From Struthio camelus (taxonomy: Eukaryota; Chordata; Aves; Struthioniformes; Struthionidae): a DNA stretch of 64,000 bases. Under the pieces are notes generated by a model that did not search any database, had not been told where the DNA came from, and saw only the letters and a program-made list of their open reading frames with translations. How positions within the stretch are numbered: the first letter of the stretch is position 1; every line of letters begins with the position of its first letter. Below are positions 59,101 to 64,000 of the stretch, piece by piece. The translations under genes were made by a program, and so were the position numbers. The stretch spans positions 10,000,514 to 10,064,513 of the forward strand of contig NC_090982.1 of NCBI RefSeq assembly GCF_040807025.1, read 5' to 3'.

Positions 59101-61647
59101 TTGCACAACGCTAGTTCACCCATATGCTTCCCTTTTTTTCCTTACCTTATTTTTTAGCCTTAAAATGACACTATTCCTTTCTCATTTCAGATAACAATTG
59201 TTCACAGTAGTAGGGCACTTGATGTGCAGTTCATGGATACTGGAACAGTTGCATCTGTAAAAGTGTCAGAGCTTAGAGAGATCCCATCACAATTCTTGAG
59301 AGAAGTAATTGCAATACCTCCTCAGGTATAAAAACATGTTAAAGCTAATCTATACTAGATCTCTTGGCAGTGTTTGTAGTGCTGCTGCTACTTCTGGGTT
59401 TATATAATTATTTTTTGTTCAATAGCATTCAACATTGGAGTGTATTTCATTGTGTAGCTCTGCCTGAATTACTTCATAGTTTAGCCTTGTGTATTGAGAA
59501 GATGTTGCAGTAGTGGGGTGCGAGTAATGATATTGGTTATGCATGTTCCTCTGTCTCTATTTGTAATACATTATTGAATCTATCTGCATTAATAAAGTTT
59601 ATGTAAATAGGAAGTTGAGTAGTACAATGGCTATTAGGGTTCCACGTTATTAAATTGTACCTTCTATACTTAATTATGTTCTTAGGCTATAAAATGTTGC
59701 CTAGCAGATCTGCCTCTCAGCACTGGCATGTGGACTCCAGACGCTGTACTGTGGCTGAGAGATACTGTGTTGAATTGCCCTGATTTTAGCATGAAGGTAA
59801 ATAATCAAAATGACTCTTGTCACTTGAAATCTACTAACCTGAGGAAAAAGCTCTGACCGTTCATCGATACTTTTTCTTATAAATGGCACACAAATATGTC
59901 ATTTATTTATATGTATATATAATATACATATTGCCATATATAAACCAGCTAACTGTGTGTTATACGTATGCATATACAAATATATGATATATAAATATAT
60001 ACTCTTATATAAAGCATATAACACTACCTACATATGTATATATAAAAAGTTTGTAACCAGCAGTAGGAATGAAGTGTGAAGTCCTTGTCTTATGACATTT
60101 GACATAAAACATACCTGCTTGAGCTTGCAGAAGCTGCTTTTTCTTCTCAAGAGTTTGGTAACTCATTTCCTTTCACATTTTCCTGTGCCAGTCCAAACAG
60201 AAGCTAGAATCATTTCACCAACAAATAAGGAAAAAGTCCAGTTGTTCATTTTTCGCCAGGTAAAAGGATATAAATATTGGGAAACTCCTAAGTTCTTTTC
60301 TGACCTCTTAAGTGAAGATAACTTTCTCTTTCTGATCTTGGAAAGCAGCTTTATTTTTGTTTACATGTTTTTCTAGTCTAGTATGACTTAGCGTATATTA
60401 CTATATACTTAGCTTCTGGTCTCTCGGAACTAAAATTATTTCCACTTGCAATGTGTTGCATCTAGTTCAGTTAACTGGAAACACTTTTCTGAACAAAATC
60501 TTTTTTCCTAGATAGATGCTAAACAAAGCTAGAAGTAGTAATATCTTATGCAAACAAAAATTATGTACTTTGTCAAACTAAAATTTCAGTGCCTTTTTTT
60601 ATCAATAATGCTATCATGTCTAGCATAAATGAGAAAAAAGAAAGGAGAAAGTATTTTTATGCAGTGCTTGAAAATTATGCATAATAGAAAAAATTCCAGG
60701 TTTATTTTTCTCTATCATTAATATAATAGGCTTCATCTCTCATAATGACAGGAAGAGAATTCTGAAGGATTAGGGGTTAATCTTTGATACCATTATTTAA
60801 TTGTTCAGAACTATATGGACACTAGCTAATGTTGTCACGAAAATTATAATCATGCACATGATCCAAAAGCAATGCTGTGGCAGAACCTATTGGGTGGAAC
60901 AGAACTCAATTCAAGTTTTGTACTTGCTCCTCACTAGTGGAATAGCTGTAACTGCTCTTTTCAGCTGCTGTGCTGCTTACTGTCCGACAACTCTGTTAAA
61001 ACACCTGGGACAACTTCAAACACTCTTGCACATAGTGTGTGATGAATTGTTACGGTGTTTCAGTGAAAGGCCTTAGTCTTCTGTGCAAAACCAGATCTGC
61101 ATTTAAGATTCATTAACTGGAAGCTAAATGGCATTTTCTTTTTAAAGGTGTCTAAACTGGATGGCTCAAAGGGAACTGCGCACGTTTACTTGTTTGCTCC
61201 AGAGAATTTCCCGGATGTGGATCGTAGCGTCAATCGTCAGATCATAAATGCAGACTTGTGGAAACATCAGAAGGATGTTTTCTTGAGTGTTACAGCTGGT
61301 GGAACGAGCTCCGCAGAAGTGACAAGTGAAACTGTTTCAGCTTTGGAATTAACCGGACTAGGTCCTGCGAAGAGTTTCACTGATTCGGTCAAGCCTGCTT
61401 TAGAACGCAGTGGTGCAGTGCCTACTATTGATGTGCCTCCACCTCTACCATTGTCAAAGCTTGGCGAGCCCATGGATGTCTACATCTCGGTTGCTTGCCA
61501 TCCTGGTCACTTTGTTGTCCAGCCTTGGCAAGAGCTACATAATCTGGAAGTCCTTATGGAAGAAATGATGCTATATTACAGTATGGCGGAAGAGAGGCCT
61601 GTGAACATTGAGAAAAACAAGGTGTATGCAGCTAAAGTTGAAAACAA
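19914..61647 (+). CDS. TDRD7: TDRD7, Tudor domain-containing protein 7 (spliced gene, 3' end off window)
   Basis: Fourteen coding exons join in frame: 19914-20126 (ATG at 19920), 23639-23780, 27508-27721, 33055-33140, 34314-34531, 46971-47548, 53897-54083, 55736-55847, 56680-56882, 57009-57143, 58829-58909, 59191-59325, 59686-59796 and 61148-61647. They encode about 969 residues; mammalian TDRD7 has about 1,100, so about 120 C-terminal residues are missing beyond the window. The domain order is LOTUS 1 (about 3-76), LOTUS 2 (238-305), LOTUS 3 (349-415), Tudor 1 (515-575) and Tudor 2 (699-755), with the next Tudor starting at the last exon's end. The match to known TDRD7 is strong throughout, for example CYVDYG in Tudor 1 and [12 protein letters not shown] in exon 15. 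Known role of the family: a cytoplasmic germ-granule (chromatoid body) scaffold linked to piRNA-mediated silencing, translational control in spermatids and lens mRNA granules. LOTUS domains bind RNA or Vasa-type helicases, and Tudor domains bind methylarginine. The coding frame shows no break. Confidence -1.
21328..22945 (+). mobile_element. Old CR1 LINE fragment in TDRD7 intron 2 (right arm)
   Basis: Decayed pieces of CR1 ORF2 in order: an endonuclease-region stretch (21,350-21,710), the segment ending in LNAFLASVF (near 21,955), the PDGMH-type motif (near 22,125), then the 3' part with AALPAKKAN-like remnants and the tail to about 22,945. The central reverse-transcriptase core is missing (a deletion after 22,150). 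The frame is broken. It is mirrored exactly in the left arm, so it was inserted before the arms were duplicated or last homogenised. Confidence -1.
23119..23153 (-). repeat. G-run repeat (right arm), C-rich on + strand
   Basis: C blocks of 5-7 separated by single T, ending in a 14-base C run. Lies 490 bases upstream of TDRD7 exon 3. Partner of 2,355-2,390. Confidence -1.
23639..23780 (+). CDS. TDRD7: TDRD7 exon 3: end of LOTUS 1 and basic linker
   Basis: Codes residues 70-116 plus the first base of codon 117. The acceptor is ctgagcag and the donor is GTAAGA at 23781. Contains [17 protein letters not shown] and a basic run (KRKVGRQ) that matches vertebrate TDRD7 immediately after LOTUS 1. Also within the right arm and mirrored on the - strand at 1728-1869 with the same translation. 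Confidence -1.
23781..27507 (+). other. TDRD7: TDRD7 intron 3
   Basis: A 3.7 kb GT-AG intron, G/T-rich. The mirrored part ends, as far as the window shows, at 25,507. No repeat or gene recognised otherwise. Confidence -1.
27508..27721 (+). CDS. TDRD7: TDRD7 exon 4: low-complexity linker
   Basis: Codes residues 117-187 plus two bases of codon 188. The acceptor is actctttag; the donor GTCAGT at 27722 is followed at once by a TG/CG repeat. Begins [12 protein letters not shown] and ends [10 protein letters not shown], both recognisable TDRD7 segments; the middle ([18 protein letters not shown]) is poorly conserved linker. It lies outside the mirrored part visible here but inside the same GC-rich, G/T-skewed block. 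Confidence -1.
27722..33054 (+). other. TDRD7: TDRD7 intron 4
   Basis: A 5.3 kb GT-AG intron. Starts with a TG/CG microsatellite (27,724-27,745), then a 14-base G run at 27,790-27,803. The compositional change from GC-rich, G/T-skewed to ordinary sequence lies within it, around 29.9-30.4 kb. No coding sequence recognised. Confidence -1.
33055..33140 (+). CDS. TDRD7: TDRD7 exon 5: linker
   Basis: An 86-base exon with acceptor tttctttcag and donor GTAAAT at 33141. Codes about residues 188-216 ([20 protein letters not shown]), finishing with one base of an Asp codon. The QVHLSRSSS stretch fits the QMHLSR segment of mammalian TDRD7 upstream of LOTUS 2. Phases on both sides match the neighbouring exons exactly. 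Confidence -1.
33141..34313 (+). other. TDRD7: TDRD7 intron 5
   Basis: A 1.2 kb GT-AG intron of ordinary composition, nothing recognised in it. Confidence -1.
34314..34531 (+). CDS. TDRD7: TDRD7 exon 6: LOTUS domain 2
   Basis: Acceptor tttctaaacag, donor GTGAGT at 34532, residues 217-289. The LOTUS 2 core runs from [19 protein letters not shown] through [11 protein letters not shown], the pattern of the second OST-HTH domain in TDRD7. It ends at phase 0 and continues in exon 7. The preceding Ser/Pro-rich stretch is a flexible linker. Confidence -1.
37624..38382 (-). mobile_element. CR1 LINE, 5'-truncated, in TDRD7 intron 6
   Basis: About 760 bases. The + strand opens with the reversed CR1 tail (ACAGAATCACAGAATG at 37,626-37,641), and the - strand reads the ORF2 C-terminus: [29 protein letters not shown] and [17 protein letters not shown]. 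The frame is open over most of its length, so it is younger than the neighbouring fragments, but it is far too short to be active. Confidence -1.
43100..44535 (+). mobile_element. Old CR1 LINE fragment in TDRD7 intron 6
   Basis: Degenerate CR1 ORF2 and 3' end on the sense strand: [12 protein letters not shown] text near 43,155, a [19 protein letters not shown] remnant near 43,530, and the 3' end with TTTGAGCAGGTAGTTGGATT near 44,471. Many stops, frameshifts and an internal A-rich insertion near 43,240 mark it as old. Confidence -1.
45536..45670 (+). mobile_element. Small CR1-like 3' fragment
   Basis: Resembles the CR1 3' region (AGGAACAGGTTGCCCTGAGA, then a GGAGATTTTCAGAA-type stretch). Too short and diverged for a subfamily call. 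Confidence -1.
46971..47548 (+). CDS. TDRD7: TDRD7 exon 7: LOTUS domain 3, ends at a GC donor
   Basis: The largest exon here (578 bases), residues 290-481 plus two bases of codon 482. The acceptor is tgttttccaag. LOTUS 3 covers about residues 349-415 ([32 protein letters not shown]). The acidic linker after it contains [11 protein letters not shown] and [13 protein letters not shown], matching the family. The donor is ATTAG|GCAAGT at 47549: the intron begins with GC, and no GT position nearby preserves the phase needed to join RYVGKDY in exon 8. Confidence -1.
47549..53896 (+). other. TDRD7: TDRD7 intron 7 (GC-AG)
   Basis: A 6.3 kb intron starting GCAAGT and ending TAG. Contains a CR1 fragment on the - strand (49.5-50.6 kb). 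The remainder is AT-rich with no gene recognised. A stop codon is met soon after the donor if it is not spliced (47,577). Confidence -1.
49470..50570 (-). mobile_element. Old CR1 LINE fragment in TDRD7 intron 7
   Basis: Reads on the - strand as decayed CR1 ORF2: [19 protein letters not shown] near 50,530-50,470 and a [20 protein letters not shown] stretch near 49,650-49,590. Multiple breaks and probably an internal rearrangement. Confidence -1.
53897..54083 (+). CDS. TDRD7: TDRD7 exon 8: start of Tudor domain 1, ends at a GC donor
   Basis: Acceptor atactgtag, residues 482-544. Contains [11 protein letters not shown], a helical acidic region (MEDEMKEYY) and the first strands of Tudor 1 ([19 protein letters not shown], with Trp530). 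The donor is AAAG|GCAAGC at 54084, again GC instead of GT. The reading frame across the join gives RIK|VCYVDYG, exactly the conserved Tudor sequence, which supports the unusual site. Confidence -1.
54084..55735 (+). other. TDRD7: TDRD7 intron 8 (GC-AG)
   Basis: A 1.65 kb intron starting GCAAGC and ending CAG. A TG microsatellite lies at about 55,406-55,428. Nothing else recognised. Confidence -1.
55736..55847 (+). CDS. TDRD7: TDRD7 exon 9: core of Tudor domain 1
   Basis: Acceptor ttatcag, donor GTAAGA at 55848, residues 545-581 plus one base. Opens with [10 protein letters not shown], the aromatic-cage and acidic core (Tyr547, Asp549, Tyr550) that in Tudor domains binds methylated arginine; that this copy binds methylarginine is inferred from the family. 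Ends [13 protein letters not shown], the typical bridge from the Tudor barrel into the surrounding nuclease-like fold. Confidence -1.
55848..56679 (+). other. TDRD7: TDRD7 intron 9
   Basis: An 0.8 kb GT-AG intron. Holds a T-run directly followed by an A-run (about 56,415-56,441), a perfect small hairpin. No gene. Confidence -1.
56680..56882 (+). CDS. TDRD7: TDRD7 exon 10: extended Tudor fold
   Basis: Acceptor cttatag, donor GTATTT at 56883 (weak), residues 582-649. Contains [19 protein letters not shown] and [18 protein letters not shown], near-identical to mammalian TDRD7. The following intron is only 126 bases and has no in-frame stop. Confidence -1.
56883..57008 (+). other. TDRD7: TDRD7 intron 10, 126 bases, open and in frame
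   Basis: Starts GTATTT and ends CTGCAG. Length is divisible by three and no stop occurs in the TDRD7 frame, so retention would insert 42 residues (rich in Phe, Leu and Cys) between exons 10 and 11. The donor is weak. Confidence -1.
57009..57143 (+). CDS. TDRD7: TDRD7 exon 11: region before Tudor domain 2
   Basis: Acceptor accactgcag, donor AAG|GTCTGT at 57144 (weak at +3 and +4), 45 codons, residues 650-694. Contains [17 protein letters not shown] and [17 protein letters not shown], matching the family segment between the first two Tudor units. Phase 0 at both ends, so its skipping would remove 45 residues without a frameshift. Confidence -1.
57144..58828 (+). other. TDRD7: TDRD7 intron 11
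   Basis: A 1.7 kb GT-AG intron, AT-richer, no repeat or gene recognised. Confidence -1.
58829..58909 (+). CDS. TDRD7: TDRD7 exon 12: first strands of Tudor domain 2
   Basis: An 81-base exon, phase 0 at both ends, residues 695-721. Acceptor atatttgcag, donor GTAAGA at 58910. Codes [18 protein letters not shown] followed by ARVE, the beginning of Tudor 2 (Trp717). The first residues (ASEF) align with a slightly longer mammalian stretch (HMTSEY), so one or two residues differ at the exon start. Confidence -1.
59191..59325 (+). CDS. TDRD7: TDRD7 exon 13: remainder of Tudor domain 2
   Basis: Acceptor tctcatttcag, donor GTATAA at 59326, residues 722-766, 45 codons at phase 0. Contains [18 protein letters not shown] and [11 protein letters not shown]. 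The conserved strand reads DVQFMDTG where Tudor 1 has CYVDYG, so the second aromatic cage is less canonical, as in other TDRD7 proteins. Confidence -1.
59326..59685 (+). other. TDRD7: TDRD7 intron 13
   Basis: A 360-base GT-AG intron. Nothing recognised. Confidence -1.
59686..59796 (+). CDS. TDRD7: TDRD7 exon 14: inter-Tudor region
   Basis: Acceptor gttcttag, donor GTAAAT at 59797, 37 codons at phase 0, residues 767-803. Codes [10 protein letters not shown] then [18 protein letters not shown], characteristic of TDRD7 after Tudor 2. Confidence -1.
59797..61147 (+). other. TDRD7: TDRD7 intron 14
   Basis: A 1.35 kb GT-AG intron. Contains a TA-rich block at about 59,900-60,050. No gene. Confidence -1.
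59900..60050. repeat. TA-rich microsatellite-like block
   Basis: Dense TATATA and CATATATA words with several self-complementary stretches. Probably a decayed TA repeat. Confidence -1.
61148..61647 (+). CDS. TDRD7: TDRD7 exon 15: linker and start of the last Tudor unit
   Basis: Acceptor ctttttaaag, donor AACAA|GTAAGT at 61648, residues 804-969 plus two bases. Contains [36 protein letters not shown], a variable Ser/Thr-rich stretch, and [19 protein letters not shown]. It ends [10 protein letters not shown], where the third Tudor barrel begins. The next exon, expected to begin with the last base of the Lys codon and then a Trp codon, is not in the window; a CR1 element fills the visible part of the intron. 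Confidence -1.
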
Positions 61648-61837
61648 GTAAGTACATATTTGTTAAAACCAAATTCTTTGAAGGCAAGCTTTTACCTGCA
61701 GTGATACTTAAATCTTAGTAAATTATCATCCCCAGCTCTCTTGGAGTTAGCGACGGAATTACGCATTTCTCATTAAAGCTCAGCCCTATGACAGTTTCTT
61801 TGGGAAACGCTTTATGTCTGCACTGTTGACAAGGTGG
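61648..61837 (+). other. TDRD7: Beginning of TDRD7 intron 15
   Basis: A GTAAGT donor followed by 190 bases of unique sequence up to the CR1 insertion. Confidence -1.
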
Positions 61838-64000
61838 CAGATGTCTGATATCTGAGAGTCACATGACTGGGATGCTGTCATGGATGGATGGCTATGTGCT
61901 TTTTAGGAAAGACAGGCCTGGAAGGCGAGGTGGTGGAGTTGTTCTTTGTGTGAGGGAGCAACTAGAATGTATGGAGCTCTGCCTCGGGGTGGATGAAGAG
62001 CAAGTTGAGAGCCTATGGGTAAGGATTAAAGGGCAGGGTAACATGGGTGACACTGTTGTGGGGGTCTACTACAGGCCACCTGACCAGGAGGAAGTCATCG
62101 ATGAGGCCTTCTACAGACAGCTGGAAGAAGCCTCACGATCACAGGCCCTGGTTCTCATGGTAGACTTCAACCACCCTGACATCTGCTGGGAAGACAGCAC
62201 AGCTAGGCACAAACAGTCGAGGAGGTTCCTGCAGAGCACTGATGATAACTTCTTGACTCAGGTGGTGGAGACGCCAACGAGGAGAGGTGCAATGCTAGAC
62301 CTTGTACTAACGAACAAAGAAGGTCTAGTTGGAGATGTGAAGGTTGGGGGCAGCCTTGGCTGCAGTGACCATGAGATGGTGGAGTTCAGGATCCTCCGAG
62401 GAGGGAGTAGGGCAATGAGTAGGATTGCAACGCTGGACTTCAGGAGAGCTGACTTTGGCCTCTTCAGGGACCTACTTAGGGGAATCTCCTGGGGTAGGGC
62501 CCTAGAAGGAAGAGGGGTCCAAGGAAGCTGGTTCATATTCAAGCGTCACTTCCTCCAGGCTCAGGATCAGTGCATCCCTCTGAGGAAGAAGTCCAGCAAA
62601 GCGGGCAGGAGACCTGCATGGATGAGCAAGGAGCTCCTGGCCAAACTCCAGCAGAAGAAGGAAGTGTACAGAATGTGGAAAAGGGGACAGGCCACTGGGG
62701 AGGAATACAGGGACGTTGTCAGAGTGTGCAGGCATGCGACAAGGAAGGCTAAGGCCCAATTTGAATTAAATCTGGCAAGGGATGTCAAGGACAACAAGAA
62801 GGCCTTCTTCAAATACATCAAGAGCGAAAGGAAGCCTAGGGAAAACGTGGGCCCGCTGCTGAATGGGGCGGGTGCCCTGGTGACAAAGGATACAGAGAAG
62901 GCAGAGTTGTTGAATGCCTTCTTTGCTTCCGTCTTCACTGCTAAGGCCAGTCCTCAGGAATTCCAGACCCTGGGGACAAGAGAGGAAGGCTGGAGAAAGG
63001 AAGACTCTCCCTTGGTGGAGGAGGATCAGGTTAGAGATCTTTTGTCCAAACTTGACATCCATAAATCCATGGGCCCCGATGGGATGCACCCACGAGTGCT
63101 GAGGGAGCTGGCGGATGTTATCGCTAGGCCACTCTCCATCATCTTGGAAAGGTCCTGGAGATCAGGAGAGGTGCCTGAGGACTGGAAGAAAGCCAATGTC
63201 ACGCCAGTCTTCCAAAAGGGCAAGAAGGAGGAGCCAGGACACTACAGGCCTGTCAGCCTCACCTCCATCCCTGGAAAGGTGATGGAACAGCTCCTCCTGG
63301 AGGTCCTCACTAAGCATCTGGAGGGCAAGAAGGGGATCAGGAGTAGTCAGCATGGATTCACCAAAGGGAAATCATGCCTGACCAATCTGATAGCCTTCTA
63401 TGACGGAATGACTGGCTGGGTAGATGAGGGGAGAGCAGTGGATGTTGTCTACCTGGACTTCAGCAAGGCTTTTGACACTGTCTCCCATCACATCCTCCTA
63501 GGTAAGCTCAGGAAGTGTGGGTTGGATGAGTGGACAGTGAGGTGGATTGAGAACTGGCTGGATGGCCGAGCTCAGAGGGTTGTGGTGAATGGCGCAGAGT
63601 CAAGTTGGAGGCCTGTGGCTAGTGGTGTCCCCCAGGGGTCAGTCCTGGGCCCAGTCTTGTTCAATATATTCATCAATGACCTGGAGGAAGGGACAGAGTG
63701 CACCCTCAGCAAGTTTGCTGATGATACGAAACTGGGGGGAGTGGCTGACACACCAGAAGGCTGTCCTGCCATTCAGAGGGACCTGGACAGGCTGGAGAGG
63801 TGGGCGGAGAGGAACCTCCTGCGGTTCAACAAAGGCAAGTGTAAGGTCCTGCACCTGGGGAGAAACAACCCCAGGCAGCAGGACAGGCTGGGGGTTGACC
63901 TGTTGGAAAGTAGCTCTGCCGAGAAGGACCTGGGAGTGCTGGTGGACAACAAGTTAAACATGAGCCAGCAGTGTGCCCTTGTGGCCAAGAAGGCCAATGG
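61838..64000 (+). mobile_element. Young CR1 LINE with uninterrupted ORF2, 5'-truncated, runs off the window
   Basis: A single reading frame is open from 61,830 to the window end, about 723 codons. Recognisable CR1 ORF2 parts in order: the endonuclease C-terminal half ([51 protein letters not shown]), a basic linker ([18 protein letters not shown]), then reverse transcriptase with [45 protein letters not shown] and the catalytic FADDTKLGG (63,714-63,740). It lacks ORF1, the 5' UTR and the endonuclease N-terminus, so it cannot move on its own. The lack of any stop or frameshift indicates a recent insertion. It lies in the sense orientation in TDRD7 intron 15. Confidence -1.

Noticed and set aside
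1..64000. tRNA, rRNA, CRISPR or bacterial-type operon features
   Set aside because: None seen; the window is vertebrate nuclear DNA.

Overview
This is a 64 kb piece of a bird-like vertebrate genome. The evidence is a large spliced gene with GT-AG introns, many CR1 LINE fragments and a mammal-style CpG-island promoter. I recognise one gene, TDRD7, which encodes a LOTUS/Tudor scaffold protein of germ granules and of lens RNA granules. Fourteen coding exons lie on the + strand from 19,914 to 61,647, about 969 codons. They cover LOTUS 1-3, Tudor 1 and 2, and the start of a further Tudor unit. The last exon or exons lie beyond the right edge, and a non-coding first exon probably lies in the CpG island at 14.65-15.33 kb.

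The dominant structural feature is a giant inverted duplication. Positions 1-9,131 are the near-perfect reverse complement of 16,373-25,507. The paired positions sum to 25,504, then 25,506, then 25,508 going outward, and the left arm continues past the window start. The arms carry the first two coding exons of TDRD7, so a second copy of these exons, intact in both reading frame and splice sites, sits on the - strand at 5,590-1,728, head-to-head with the main gene. The spacer is about 7.2 kb and holds the only CpG island, with two NRF1 palindromes. It could serve both copies. At the inner ends, homology drops abruptly from about 99.6% to a short diverged stretch. This, together with the GC-rich composition of the arms, suggests that gene conversion keeps the arms alike.

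Layout: 1-9.2 kb left arm (C/A-rich on the + strand); 9.2-16.3 kb spacer with CpG island; 16.3-25.5 kb right arm (G/T-rich); 25.5 to about 29.9 kb, sequence of the same unusual composition that I predict is also duplicated off-window; 30-61.6 kb, AT-richer introns and exons of TDRD7 with old CR1 pieces; 61.8-64 kb, a young CR1 insertion with an uninterrupted reverse-transcriptase frame.

Other points of note are two consecutive GC-AG introns (after exons 7 and 8) and a 126-base intron that is open and in frame. No other protein gene, tRNA or rRNA could be supported. Exon numbers assume one non-coding exon 1. Substitution counts and identity values are estimates by eye.
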